This document shows, piece by piece, positions 11,987 through 23,984 of a DNA stretch of 34,989 bases. The translations under genes were made by a program, and so were the position numbers. How positions within the stretch are numbered: the stretch's first letter is position 1; each line of letters begins with the position of its first letter. The notes under the pieces are model-generated. The model searched no databases and was not told the origin of the DNA. It saw nothing but the letters and a program-made list of their open reading frames with translations. Source of the stretch: Lingula anatina (taxonomy: Eukaryota > Brachiopoda > Lingulata > Lingulida > Lingulidae). The stretch covers positions 308,563 through 343,551 of the forward strand of contig NW_019775454.1 in the NCBI RefSeq assembly GCF_001039355.2. The letters run 5' to 3'.

Positions 11987-12097
11987 CAGGTCTACCCAAC
12001 CACCAGACACACACCTTGAAAACGGGTAGTGTGGTCCGATATACCGGTGAATTCAGGATCATTCGGTGCCAAGTCTGGTAGTTGGGTAGTAGGCCTG
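11987..12097. mobile_element. Short inverted-repeat element in intron 2 of copy 2
   Basis: CAGGTCTACCCAACCACCAG at the left pairs with CTGGTAGTTGGGTAGTAGG plus CCTG at the right, giving arms of about 22-25 bp. The copy in transporter copy 3 (15615-15694) is the same but lacks about 33 internal bp. Copy 1 intron 2 has no clear counterpart. It fits a small MITE or foldback. Confidence 0.5.
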
Positions 12098-12868
12098 AAA
12101 CTGTTTGGGTGAATCGACATTTCTTTCCCTTTTTAGTGGAATCTAATCTGCAGTTTGGAAAATGTCAGCACCATAATTACAACCTTACAAATGGCAGGAA
12201 TTTTCTTCGGAGCCCTCTTGTTTGGTCACCTTTCGGATAAATTTGGAAGAAAAATAGTGTGGTTTACAGCGCTGACTCTAAACTCAATTGTTGGTTTTTG
12301 TGGCGCTTTTGCACCAGTGTGGGAAGTGTACGCCGCCATTCGCTTCGTGAACGGAATGTTTGCTGGAGGTAAGATTTTTTTTTAAATTAAGGGCCAGTCT
12401 ACATGTTCATATACGAGTAGATTTCTTTCTTTCAACATTAATGTATTCAATTTATTGGGCTGTGTAGTTTTTTTTCGGGTTACACAGTCTGATTGTCTAT
12501 TACAGGTTTGATGCTTGTCTCTTTTGTCTGGCCCATGGAGTTTGTAAACGTCAGATGGTGACTGTACGTCAAATCTTTCAGCCTTTGGTCCCCCGCCAGC
12601 TTACTGCTGTCACTGTTGGCATACTTCATCCGTGACTGGAAAACATTGCTGATGGTGACAGCACCATTTCCAACGGTGTTTGTTTTGTTCTTATGGAAGT
12701 AGGTCTGACCTTACCTTATAGCTACTCAACTTTGTTTACACCCCGTAAACTGAAATGGAAATCATCCGAGGTTGCCTCAAGGCAAACGAGGCTGTCGGTT
12801 AAACGTTACGTCATACATTGCACAAGACTAGAAAGCGTTATGGCTGAGCTTTGGACGCCGGAAATGTC

Positions 12869-12869
12869 N
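12869..12869. other. Undetermined base at the duplication junction
   Basis: The only N of the window lies exactly where the copy 2 gene fragment gives way to a second copy of the DNA found at 8464. This is the expected position of an assembly join or collapsed ambiguity, although a true breakpoint cannot be excluded. Confidence 0.9.
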
Positions 12870-14069
12870 AAGGGTTTTGGAGTATTAAATGGTGTCATTA
12901 AATTGACGTTAAAACGGTGTTCATGGATGCTCAGGTAAAGGTGAAACTTGAGAAACTGATTTTTCAATTTTTACCCCCAAATCGTAATTATGACGTCACC
13001 CGTAAGATGGCATATGTGAAAATGTTAATTAATTAATTAAGCCACTGAAGCAAATAAGGAGCTTTTGGCAAAGAGTAACAATATCCTTTTAAAGTGGTAT
13101 ATGTATAGACCTATGATTTCCCTTGGGCTGAGTCTGGGAGTAGGCAGCTCAGGATGAGGTTGGAGAATGGGATGGCATAGAGCTTTGTGATTGTTCATAT
13201 GATAACGTCAAATGATATGTAATTTTCAAAAAAGTTTTATTGATCTCTAACAAGCCTTCAATTAAATATTCTTTTAAAACTACTTACCTCCAATATACGG
13301 AAGAAAGTTTTAGGGTTTTCTTTATATGTTTTCAATAAATTTTGTTTATTTTTTTAGACATTAACTTCGTCATCTAAATTCTTTCAATTATTTTATCATC
13401 ACTCATTTATTAATTTGACATTGTAAACAACATATTAACTGCTTTTTAAGGATACGATATTATTATTGCTTCAGGTCCATTAAAGTTCAAGTTCATACTT
13501 TGGAAATGCCAGAACGAGAAAAATGATAAAACAAAAAATTGCTTAAATTCAAGAAAAAATAATAATTCAGTCAACCTGGTTTTCCAATTTGAGATGTATG
13601 TCAATTGCATAGCAATCCTAAGAATCATTATTGTAGGTTATAATATAACAAGTAATACAATTTTCCTTATATAGCGTTTGTAAATAAAATAACATTTAGG
13701 AAAATAGTCTGATCAAACTTCGAAGTTGACTTGCATTTTATGAATATTAATCCGATCGGTAAGTTTGAAAACAAAGGGTTTAACGTTTTTCCACTTATCG
13801 TGTTATTACAGAAAGTGCACAGCGACGACGGCGACGGCGACGACAGACGCAGATGACGTGTCTGAACATACTGAATGAAAGAAAGGGTCTTGCAAAAAAT
13901 ATATATATATAGTATCCTTCATGTCTCCCCAGAATGTGCATGTGCGTAAATAAGCTCTGGATATTGTTGTCGCCATAAAATGTCGTTTGACTACGCCAAA
14001 CTTTTTTCCCACAATAGGCCGTTGACAATTGTTTATGTTCGAAAAATTGATTTTTAGCAATAACGTTCA

Positions 14070-14364
14070 GACTTAACTTTCTGATGCAATCTTATGTAAT
14101 CATATTTTGTATATGAACTAACTTGAATACACAGAGATATTTTACTGCAGTTCTAACTGACACTTGGGCACGTTGAACCAATGCAACCATGCATGTTTGG
14201 GAAAAAACGCCAATGTTTCGCATTTTGTATGCCTCTTCTCGAAGACAACTGATGTTCCTAAAATGCTGCATCACGATCGTCACGCACACAGGCTATATAA
14301 CTGATCCCTGAATTGCTTATTTCTCCTCTTCTCTCCTAGTCTGTCGGTTGCGACACCTCACAAA
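14070..14364 (+). promoter_or_regulatory. Promoter region of SLC22-like copy 3, with TATA box
   Basis: TATATAA at 14294-14300 sits 65-71 bp before the ATG, a suitable distance for a start site about 30 bp downstream and a short leader. Upstream blocks CAATGCAACCATGCATG (about 14179-14195) and CGCATTTTGTATGCCTCTTC (about 14219-14238) are shared with copies 1 and 2. Of the three copies this has the best TATA match. Confidence 0.55.
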
Positions 14365-17300
14365 ATGGCTGAAGGATTCGATCGCATCCTAAACGATATT
14401 GGTAAGTAGTTATTTGCAACCAACGGTTAGTATTTGCACAGCAACTGTATTGAGTAGGCAAAGCATGCAATAACAACTTAAGTAGATAATGTGTTTGGTG
14501 CTACGACTGCGAGATGAGAAAAGTGTATGTAGTATTGGTGGCACAATCATAATTTATGTTGAAAATTTAAATGCTTACGCAAAATAGCTTTTGTGAAATC
14601 GTTCATTTATTGGAATAGGGATGATTTTTACTTTACACGAGTATTTTAATAACTAAAATAATTAAAATCAACCAACAGTCAATTAATAAGGCGTATATTT
14701 CCGCCTAGTTGGACTACCAATTACAAGCCAAGCATCTTCGCAAAGATTGATCCAGTGTGTGACACATTACTATACTTCAGTCATGGAATCATACTCAGAT
14801 TTTTAAATACAAATATATCGAAAAATATATCGATATGAATAATTGGTAACTTTCATCTTTATGTTTAAACGTTTAGTGTATGTCTAACACTTTAATCTAA
14901 AGGTCCGACTATGCATTTAATAGAATTTCCAGATAATAAATTGAAATAAGTAAGGTGGCCAATATATTATTATTCAGGTAAGATAGGACCTAGACAAATC
15001 GCAATAGCGTTTATTATAAGGTCCAGCTCATTCATGACTGCATGGACAATTCTTATACCTGTTTTCATTGGCGCCAAGCCTAACTGGGTGTGTCCATCCT
15101 ACGTCAATGGCACGGGATCCAATGATTCAGAGTACGGTCTGACATCCTCTTGGTATACAGGCAACCGTAGCGTGGAGAATGCATGTACAGAAGATAACGA
15201 GATCTGTGCAGGAATAGAGTACACATCTGCGTTCACTTCCGTAGTTACAGAGGTAAAGTACAGGCAATTTTTTCAACTAACCCAAATATATTTTATTTCT
15301 CCTCGTTTACACAGTCGAGCATAAGTAAAGGGTAAACGCGAGTATGATACTCGAAATTCGGTCATGGACGGCCGCTTTTATTGAAAGGTCCCTCCAGTAG
15401 AAGAAATGGTGTAAATTATGGCTTGGAAATTAGACTCCAGTATACCATAAATGGTCGCTTGAAGAAGGGGATATACTTGGGGTATTTGAGCATACCTATA
15501 GGTCTTTTTTAAGTGCTAATGATCATTTGTTGAAACTTGATGTTGCGTATAAAATATGGCACTGTCATAAGTGTTAGAATGGAAAATAATACTTTAAGAT
15601 AAATGATACAAACTCAGGTCTACCCAACCACCAGACACACACCTTGAATTCAGGATCATTCGGTGCTGAGTCTGGTAGTTGGGTAGTAGGCCTGAAACTG
15701 TTTGGGTGAATCGACATTTCTTTCCCTTTTTAGTGGAATCTAATCTGCAGTTTGGAAAATGTCAGCACCATAATTACAACCTTACAAATGGCAGGAATTT
15801 TCTTCGGAGCCCTCTTGTTTGGTCACCTTTCGGATAAATTTGGAAGAAAAATAGTGTGGTTTACAGCGCTGACTCTAAACTCAATTGTTGGTTTTTGTGG
15901 CGCTTTTGCACCAATGTGGGAAGTGTACGCCGCCATTCGCTTCGTGAACGGAATGTTTGCTGGAGGTAAGATTTTTTTAAATTAAGGGCCAGTCTACATG
16001 TTCATATACGAGTAGATTTCTTTCTTTCAACATTAATGTATTCAATTTATTGGGCTGTGTAATTTTTTAATTCGGGTTACACAGTCTGATTGTCTATTAC
16101 AGGTTTGATGCTTGTCTCTTTTGTCTGGCCCATGGAGTTTGTAAACGTCAGATGGAGACTGTACGTCAAATCTTTCAGCTTTTGGTCCCCCGCCAGCTTA
16201 CTGCTGTCACTGTTGGCATACTTCATCCGTGACTGGAAAACATTGCTGATGGTGACAGCACCATTTCCAACGGTGTTTGTTTTGTTCTTATGGAAGTAGG
16301 TCTGACCTTACCTTATAGCTACTCAACTTTGTTTACACCCCGTAAACTGAAATGGAAATCATCCGAGGTTGCCTCAAGGCAAACGAGGCTGTCGGTTAAA
16401 CGTTACGTCATACATTGCACAAGACTAGAAAGCGTGCGAGAATTCAAGTGAGGTGGAGTTAACCTTTAAGCTACAGGGTAGGCCCATGTTATGGCTGAGC
16501 TTTGGACGCCGGAAATGGCGTTTTAGCAAGCAGTGAAATTTGTGCTTGGACAATTTGTATTTGTTTTTAAGTACAAAAATGAGACACCTAGCTAAGCGGG
16601 GTCCCCTCGCTCGACACGGTCAAGCAACTCCATAGCAGAAATCGAACTTATGGAGATCTGCTGACAGGGAATACAGTACACGTACCTCCTAACGTAATTG
16701 CAGGGTACATGCAGGACATGTCAAGGTGATCTGGCCCAATATGGACCAGTTGGGCATACCGCTTGAAATGAAAATGGCCTAACAGTATTGAGAAAGCAAC
16801 CTGGAAAACACACGCGTATACTTTCTATCAGCTTTTAATCGTTCCTGTGCCGCACTCGCGAAATCTTGGTTGATTTTACGCGAGATATTTGGCTAACTTG
16901 GATGATTCCCATTCTCTACAGCTCATTCCACGACCGATAATGAATTGTCTTGAGATTTCGCCACTTTTTTTATTAATCACAAAGAAACATACTTACCTTC
17001 CTGAGCCACCTGTTGTCTAATCTAAAAAACGATTTAGAAATTACGCAAGCCTCGCCACAATCAACATTCCCTCATGATGCTGGGATTTTTAAAAAATGTG
17101 TGAAAATAATAAAAATGTATAACATGTTGTTGAGAATTTCATTATTTGAAAAGATATAATATTGTTACATTAAATATTGCGATGTTACTACGAAATTATT
17201 TTAAGATATTTACTTTTCCTTAGATTTATCCCAGAGAGTCCTCGCTGGTTGCTTATGCATGACAGAATTGAAGAAGCAGAAAAGATTTTGAGCTCCATTG

Positions 17301-20300
17301 CAATAGGAAACAATAAAACGCCACCTGGTTTTGATGCGCTGAGAAAATTTGTTGAGGTATATGAAGTACATGTATATTCTGCTTACTCAATTAGATTATT
17401 TCAGGAATTACCTTTTTAAAACCAAGGCTTAGTCAAATACCTTGAATTGATTATTTACTTGTTGGCAGATAATATCGACCTTAATAATTAATATTTGTAG
17501 GTATAACCCGCTTACATTCTATCACATAATACGTACATATCTTTACTTGCAAATCATTACGTTATCTGATACACTGTAGATGTTCATATGTTAACAGGCA
17601 AATCTGTAATGTTTAACGAAAGTCATCAGAATGGACTGCACGATGTTGGAGCTGAATTACATGGCTTAATATGATCTTGTAACCATCTATTGATTCTAAA
17701 GCTGAATTACTTCTGTAGGAGGAAAAAACGAAAGCTGTTACTTTGAAACACTACGCCATCTGGGACTTGTTTCGGACACCGCAGCTGGCAAAATACACTT
17801 TGGTTCTCATGTTTAACTGGTAGTTGCGTTTAACTTGTGCTTTTTGTTTTATTAGAATAATAGACAGAAGTATGTCAATTTGGATTGCTTTCTCGTTACT
17901 ATAGGCCCTTAACAATTTTTTATTGTGTAAATAATAGCAGTGTATGGATCTTCCAAAAGATTAGTTATTAACCACTTTAATATGTCTATAGGTTCGTGTA
18001 TTCTATGACATTTTATGGATTATCGCTTAATGTGAAGCTGTTGCCCGGAGATTTGTATGTCAACTTTGCTCTAATGTCAGCGATTACGTTAGTGGCAGCC
18101 CTTGCTGTTTTTTTGACCGCTAACCGGTAAGTCTATCTTCGTTTTTGTAAAGATAACGTGTAAAGATATACACCGATGCTTGTTTGTTGCTATAGGCTAA
18201 TGCACACCGTGATTTGACACATGCTTTTAAATGGGCGTTAAAATCTGTTTTGATATCCGAGCAACTGGGGTTGTGATTTAAAATTTGTTTACTTGTTATT
18301 GTGTCGATTGATGCCAAAAAATACGTAGACGTTCACACCAAAAACTGCCAATGAAATAATTCATTTACATTAATATATTCAAGTTTGCTTTTAGAGCAGT
18401 AGTAATGCTCTTAGTACTTAAAATTAATATACAAGTTTAGTTTATAATAATAATAAACAGCTCATATATATATTCGGTGCCCAATCTAAGGCTACTATTT
18501 ACACTAGTAACTACGTGTATTTCGTTTAGGATTGGCCGCCGGATGGTGATGTTCACATCAATGCTGTTCTGCGGGCTGGCTTTGTTCTCTGTTCTTTTCA
18601 TTGGGTTAGCGGGTAGGTTACATTTACATGTGTATTTTGAATGTTGTGATTGCTGACTACTTCGAGTAAATAATTGTGCTGAAAGATGTTTTAAAATTAA
18701 CCATCCTAATTTTGCGGTGAAATTTAGAACTTACATTATAATGTATGAAGCACCTTTAACTCCCCATTCTCAGTTTTTTAGCGCTACCTCTCTTTTACAT
18801 AGACATCCATGATATATGCTGTGCCACTGATGGATCCAAGCACGAGAACAAAATATTAAAAATCGTTAACGAAGACAAAATTTATTATAATATGTAGGGT
18901 GCAAGGCTGGGGAATGCTGGATTTGTTTGATTTCGCTCGATATACTGTTTTGTTTTTGGGAGGAATTAAAAGGGAAAATGGCTACCTCACAAATTAAGGA
19001 AAAGGTACATACCAGCTGTGGCCTCTCCAGGATCTGCAGTTCAAAATATTTTATTAAAGACGGTCAAAAATGAAGGATGAATCAACAAAGATAATTTGGA
19101 AGACTCAGAAAATATCTTTGGGTCCGCCCCTGATTTAACGTGGCGACTAACGTACATATTGTGAGCAAACCTATTGTAATAACAATTATTATCAGTGCAA
19201 AAAGTTTAGCAAAACTGCGTGCAGTAAGCACACATGTATGAGTAAATTCATAAAGAGGCCCTTTACGTATATGCTTACTTTGCGTCTAAATAGGTTATTA
19301 AAGAATTTCTGCATTAAATTTCTGCATTAAATGTCATCAAATTTCCTTTTAAGGTAAAAATGATGAGCTTGGAACCCTAGTTACCGCCCTGGCTCTGATT
19401 GGCGAGTTAGGCGCGACTTCAGCTTGGTCCATTGGGTATCTTTACACTGTTGAACTCTATCCCACTGTTGTCAGGTAATCACATTTACAGTGACGATGTA
19501 ACGAAACTAAGGTTCCGTGTTACGGAAAGTCCGCCCTCCATTTAATTATTATGGTTAGGGTTAACCTGACCTAAGGCGGTCAAAATCTAGGGCGAGGCTT
19601 ACCTGTACGAATGACTCTCTATCACGGGGGACTTTCTGTCACGTTACAACGGCACACAGGGCTAAAGAACCCGATGTTCCCATGACAAGTATCAATTTTC
19701 ATCAATATACATTTGAAACATGACTTTGCTTTTCTTTTATTACAGTGATTTTCATTTTCCTTTTAATTTTGGTGTTTTATCATTTCTCTTCTTCTTTAAT
19801 TTTGTGCTTCTTACGATGCATGTCAACCTTTCAACTTCAGTAGTTTTAATCAAAAAGAGTCTATGTTAGTAGTTAAAATGGGGGAATACGGTTATATTTT
19901 TAATGTACATTCTTCATTTTAGGAGTATCGCCAGTGGGACTGCCTCTATGGCCGCTAGAATAGGAGGTGTGACGGCTCCACAATTTGGGCTCTTGGTAGG
20001 TGCTATTTTCGGTAACTGTGGATGGTGATATTGCTTTGACAGTGTTAAAGCGAATTATTGGTCCCAATCTCCATAAAATCACACTATAGCTACGCTTTAC
20101 TTGTCAATTTCAACTTTAAAATATCCATTTCAATCTATACGTTCTTTCAAATCATTGTATCTAATCAGTTGAATGTTTTCATATATTCCAATCCATCTAT
20201 AGACATTATAAGTCTCACTGCATGATCATTGTCATGTTTTAAAAAGGTCGTTAGACGTTTTAGTTTAATACAAAATTGGATATTTTAGATGTCTTAGTAG

Positions 20301-20641
20301 ATACATATTTGTTATCGAGGCCAGTGTTGATTGGTCTGTTTCACCAACAGGGGACCATATCAGGACACCTACCATTCACAATTTTTGGAAGTTTTGCCCT
20401 GGCTGCTGCTTTCCTTGGTCTACTTTTGCCTGAAACCAAAAAGCGACACCTGTCGGATGCTCTTCCGGAATGTTCATTTTCTTGTTTCAACCCATCGACG
20501 GATGAACAGTCTGTCGAGACCGAGGGGATATCAGAGGAAAAAGAACTTGGAAAAAGTAGAGAGACTTTGGCTACTGAGATCTCGTTTGATGGCAGCTCCC
20601 CATCACCAAACACGGTTTCTTGCAAAATTGAAAAATCGTAA
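14365..20641 (+). CDS. SLC22-family organic ion transporter, copy 3 (11 exons, intact)
   Basis: This is a plasma-membrane MFS transporter of the SLC22 organic ion family; the substrate is unknown. Exons from GT-AG sites and phase are 14365-14401, 14978-15252, 15734-15965, 16103-16295, 17224-17356, 17719-17819, 17992-18126, 18530-18612, 19354-19474, 19923-19995 and 20351-20641. They total 1674 nt, 557 residues. Exons 1-10 have exactly the lengths seen in copy 1 and the last is 12 nt longer. The MFS motif GHLSDKFGRK, ESPRWLL, RIGRR, ELYPTVVRS and LLPETK are all present, as are the three extracellular sequons. No stop or frameshift interrupts the frame. Exon 7 (TM7 region) differs from copy 1 at 11 of 45 residues, whereas exon 2 differs at only 4 of 91, suggesting divergence in transport function together with partial homogenisation. 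Confidence 0.92.
15615..15694. mobile_element. Short inverted-repeat element in intron 2 of copy 3
   Basis: This is the 80-bp counterpart of the element at 11987-12097, with the same arms but without about 33 internal bp. The indel is one of the larger differences between the duplicated units. Confidence 0.45.
19505..19655. mobile_element. MITE-like insert in intron 9 of copy 3
   Basis: GTGTTACGGAAAGTCCGCCC near 19528-19547 and GGGGGACTTTCTGTCACGTT near 19626-19645 are imperfect inverted repeats. Copy 1 intron 9 passes straight from the donor region to the equivalent of AGGGCTAAAGAACCCGATGT without this stretch. The interior includes TTAGGGTTAACC. No coding capacity is visible. Ends and class are uncertain. 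Confidence 0.45.
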
Positions 20642-21017
20642 ACTGTGTCGGCTTGGGCAATAGTTATTTTGATAAAAGAAAACATATATATAGCCATAGA
20701 GGTGATGAAAACGTTAGTAAATTAATATATCGTGATAAATCTGTGCCGAGAGCCGAAGTGACTCTTTTCTTTTGCTATATGTACAAATTATGTTGCAGGC
20801 CCAATTTCAATTAAGTAATATATCGGTTCAATTTCGATTGAGATAAATGTATTGTTTACAACATAATTCAATTTGCTAACCACAGTTAAGCAGCCTGTTT
20901 GGGGTTCACGTGTTAATTAAGCTTACTGCTGGAGTGTGAAAAGTAGATTGTACGATGAAACTTGATTCAATGATTCAGTTGTTACAGGATGTTTCTTATA
21001 ATACATTACTGTGGTGA

Positions 21018-21023
21018 AATAAA
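21018..21023 (+). other. Candidate poly(A) signal of copy 3
   Basis: AATAAA occurs about 380 nt after the copy 3 stop codon, the first consensus hexamer in that direction. It is assigned by position only. Confidence 0.3.
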
Positions 21024-21029
21024 AAGAAA

Positions 21030-21860
21030 TGCAAAGGAACTTGTAAAAAATTGCAAATTATTTTTAAAGGTAGAAAGACATAATGTTACTGCTATTAGAG
21101 AACCCGAATTTAAAAAAAAATCGGTTGTATTAAGAAAAGAAAGATACTTTTTCTTTTGTGGTTTAATAAAAAAATTAAAAGAATTTTGCCACACAGAGAT
21201 AATAAAGTTTAAAAGTAAAAAAAATGGCATTGCGTGTTTTCGATGTCCTACACTGTATAAAGGTATGGCAGGGAAAAAGCTATTCCATTTTTGCATTTTT
21301 GCAAGTGTAAAGGTGTTATGAATTCCAAGTGTACTGCATTTAAGTCCGTTAACTCCGTACTCCTTGCCATTATGTCGCGATATGAACGCTTAAACTGGAA
21401 CTTTTTCCAATCAATGCGGTGAGTTGGAGCAGCTAAATTAATGCATCCTCTCTTGTGACCTTTAGCGTCAAATATACATGTAATTATAAACAATGCATAG
21501 GAAAGTGACTTCCACGATTTTTGCAATCAAAAAAAACAGCTGCATTTAGTTAATCAATTGTTGCATATATCAATTAACCGTTATCTTTTCATTCCAAAAG
21601 AGTTATGCCATTAGCATCATATAGGTGAAGATGCTTTAGCAGTTCAGCTATACATGTATACTAAAATAACTATTGCCAGCATGTAAAATAATGCATGAGA
21701 AATTCGAAAACTAGTATATGTACTGGAAAGCAGAAATAAGTCCCCTAAGACTACAAAACCAAGAAGTCAATTCTGTCATCCCCAGAGTGGCTGCAACGTA
21801 CGAGGCTTCGTCTTAGTTCAATTCAAAAAAAGACATCCAGTGTTTTTTTCCTGTTTTCCT
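21030..21860. other. AT-rich intergenic stretch, no gene recognised
   Basis: Overlapping open frames on both strands at 21000-21320 are products of A/T runs and show no domain, signal peptide or start context I can support. I see no RNA gene or clear repeat here. Confidence 0.6.
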
Positions 21861-21867
21861 TTGCAGC

Positions 21868-22180
21868 GCTTATCTTCCTCAAGAGGAGTGTGTAATATAC
21901 AGTGTTGATGAGATTAATGAGAATTTGCTATCTGTAGTGAGCATACAGTAGCAGGTGATAGACTAATCAGAATCAGAGCTGCCACTGCGTCTGATTCCAG
22001 CCTACAGCAGTTGATAAAAGTTAGGCAAGCTTGATAGCCCGAGAACAAAGTGAATGTTCCCACTGAAAAATATGGAAGATTGGCCATGAACTATATTCCT
22101 CAGCCGATGCGACCAGAGGTGTCGCAGAACACCCAAACCCAATATAGAGGTGCATTTCACATGCTGAAGTGTCCAAAATG
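21868..22180 (+). pseudogene. Ty3/gypsy-type retroelement polyprotein fragment
   Basis: A + strand frame from about 21948 reads RIRAATASDSSLQQLIKV and later IPQPMRPEV. These match the linker and zinc-binding start of integrase in Ty3/gypsy Pol proteins (pattern: dPsLqqLi...GWPe...vP...IP..mR.e). Two stop codons (TGA TAG at about 22032-22037) lie where the family has a Gly-Trp, a frameshift at about 21948 separates the upstream part (YLPQEECVIYSVDEINE), and reverse transcriptase, RNase H and LTRs are not seen. It is an old, dead fragment. Confidence 0.65.
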
Positions 22181-22279
22181 AAATTGAATGAATTCAAAGT
22201 TGTATTAAATTTGTATATGTGTATAAAATAAAAATCCACGACTGTCTCAATTTTAATTTAATTGTTAATTTTGCCCATG

Positions 22280-23140
22280 TCTTAACATTATATAAAGACC
22301 CCTAAATGGTAACGTACGTTCCGATAACGTAGCGTTCCGGGTGATTTCATTTTAATTTTTTTACCGCGTTTCGATATATATTTTGTAGGGATTCAGTCAT
22401 GGAAAATGATACATGAAGTAAGAATGTTTTTTATGAATTATTTTTAAACTGTAACTCAAGGGGCTTTGCGTCGTTGCTTAACTACGTTACGTATGTTCCC
22501 CTGAAAAATTGTCAGAAAGTTTCATTTTGTTTGTCAAGCACTTGGTGTAATAGAAACAGTGTTTTCTGTTGCTGACCGAAAAATATATTGCGATTCCATT
22601 TTTGTTTGACATTTCTGATATAATGTATGGATCAAGAGTGGAAAATAGTTTATTTAATGTTTATTTTACTGTGGGCAGGGTGTGTTTTTCCCTTTTTTAT
22701 ATTCAGTAACAAACAAACTTAAGTCGCTCGAAAAAACCAGTGATGATTGAATTTTCAAGGTGATTAAAATATTTCACAACTGGAAGTTTTGCATTTGTAG
22801 CAGTAAAGTGTGCTCCTTTTTTGGGACTAAACGACGACTTAGTGAAACTTTGATAAAAACTTCTTCACGTGAGACCCTAGAATAATCAAACATAGATTGA
22901 AATCTGCACACTAAATATTTTAAGAGCATGCCTGTGACCTCATTTTTACCTCTAGATTGGGTTTGGGTGAGAAACCACATTGTAGCCACCAAGGAACACA
23001 AGCTAAGCAGCGTCTGATTGTTATCACCTAACAATGTTTCACAATTAAACAACTTATGAAAGTACTTAAACTGTGCATCGGAGCTAGGATTAACGTCAGT
23101 TTGATGAGTTTTTATCATTACTAGAAGTACAGGTAGTTGT
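22280..23140. other. Intergenic stretch without supported gene
   Basis: There is a minus-strand open frame of 114 codons at 22774-23118. It has no recognised domain, signal peptide or neighbouring exon, and I treat it as chance. The rest is AT-rich, with a possible imperfect inverted pair around AACGTACGTTCC (22310) and ACGTTACGTATGTTCCC (22484). Confidence 0.55.
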
Positions 23141-23228
23141 ATTGTTGTTGTTTTAATGACTTTATATTTTTATTTCCTTTCATTCTGATGAGCCGTAGAG
23201 CGCAATTGAATTGAATTGAATTGAATTT
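23140..23228 (+). mobile_element. Possible non-LTR retroelement 3' tail with (TTGAA)n
   Basis: GAGCCGTAGAGCGCAATTG runs into four to five copies of AATTG/TTGAA. A short unique segment ending in a pentanucleotide tail is typical of truncated LINE or SINE 3' ends in invertebrates. Only about 90 bp is present and no coding part remains, so the class is a guess. Confidence 0.35.
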
Positions 23229-23774
23229 CACGAATAACATGGACCTCATATCGAATGATCAAAAGTGCCTTCAAGTCAATTTTTGACTCTTTGGCACATT
23301 ATGAAAATATACAACAACAACAACAGTGTCAAGCGCGGAGACAGCGGGTATCATTTATTAAAGACTGGACGGGTTTGAACCAGGTGCTCCGCATCGGTCA
23401 TCCGGTCGCATATGGTGATGACACAGCAATAACAAACACTGGTAATAAACAGCATGACATATATGTATACATCATATATGAGTTAGCATACCTCCCCAGT
23501 GACATGCAATGGCGGGTCTAACCTACAACCTGGAAACAAAACCTGCTGACCTGTATACCAACATATCACATAAAGGGTAAACACATAGAAAACCACTTGT
23601 TCATGCATAAAACCAACTATGGCCAATAAAGTAATGTTTATACTGACAAAGGATGATGAAAACTGCTCTCTCCACGCCGTTTGCTCACTGCCATCACTAG
23701 TACTGAAACGAGGCTTACTTACTGCGAACGAAAAATGTCGGTGAAAGGGGTCAGCCAGACACTTGCCCCCGGTA

Positions 23775-23960
23775 ATTTGACTCTGATTTTAGAGTCAGAT
23801 TGACTCCATGAGAGCCAGGGGGTGTTTGACTCTGATAAGAGAGTCTAAAGACTCTGGTAGTGGGGTTATTTGACCCTTACATATAGGGAGTCAAATTAAC
23901 TCCATGGAGGTCAAGGGGTGCTGGACTCTGACTAGAATTTTATTCTTATTTATGACTCCA
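23775..23960. repeat. Degenerate GACTC-rich direct and inverted repeats
   Basis: TTTGACTCTGAT or its inverse AGAGTCA recurs at least seven times within about 190 bp, with spacers GACTCCATGAGAG and GACTCCATGGAGG. It ends immediately before the conserved promoter of peptide copy A. It looks like a decayed minisatellite. Confidence 0.5.
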
Positions 23961-23984
23961 ATTTTATTCTCAGTGAACGTTACT

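Larger units (their letters stand above)
10737..12698 (+). pseudogene. SLC22-family transporter, copy 2: exons 1-4 only, with nonsense codon
   Basis: Exons 10737-10773, 11350-11624, 12137-12368 and 12506-12698 match exons 1-4 of copy 3 with the same splice phases. They encode the N-terminus, the glycosylated loop and the MFS motif GHLSDKFGRK. In exon 4 the codon that is AGA in copies 1 and 3 is TGA (12559-12561), so translation would end after about 199 residues, within the first six helices. Exons 5-11 are absent: the sequence leaves the gene in intron 4 and joins unrelated DNA at an N (12869). No working transporter can be made from this copy. It may be a null allele of copy 3 rather than a separate locus. 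Confidence 0.88.
8464..12868. repeat. Segmental duplication, unit 1
   Basis: From GTTTTGGAGTATTAAATGG to the end of the copy 2 fragment, this block matches 12873-16525 at roughly 98-99% by eye, introns and intergenic DNA included. The main differences are indels. Unit 1 carries about 810 bp more repeat DNA (9237-10047). It lacks about 25 bp near 8848 that unit 2 has at 13264-13288, and it lacks about 58 bp near its end. It is either a young tandem duplication or two alleles placed in series by assembly. Confidence 0.85.
12873..16525. repeat. Segmental duplication, unit 2
   Basis: This is the partner of 8464-12868. At about 13680 the sequence jumps from the equivalent of 9236 to the equivalent of about 10048, so most of the tandem-repeat element is missing here and only its last 160-bp-type unit and microsatellite remain (13681-13850). 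The homology then runs through the promoter, exons 1-4 and into intron 4 of copy 3. Confidence 0.85.

Noticed and set aside
20341-20697. A 118-codon minus-strand frame opposite the last exon of transporter copy 3
   Set aside because: It is the antisense shadow of exon 11, whose + strand frame ends in the expected SLC22 tail.
21000-21526. Several overlapping frames of about 90-110 codons on both strands
   Set aside because: They arise from A- and T-rich runs, have no family resemblance and overlap each other on opposite strands.
22774-23118. A 114-codon minus-strand frame
   Set aside because: No domain, signal peptide, splice context or copy elsewhere in the window supports it.
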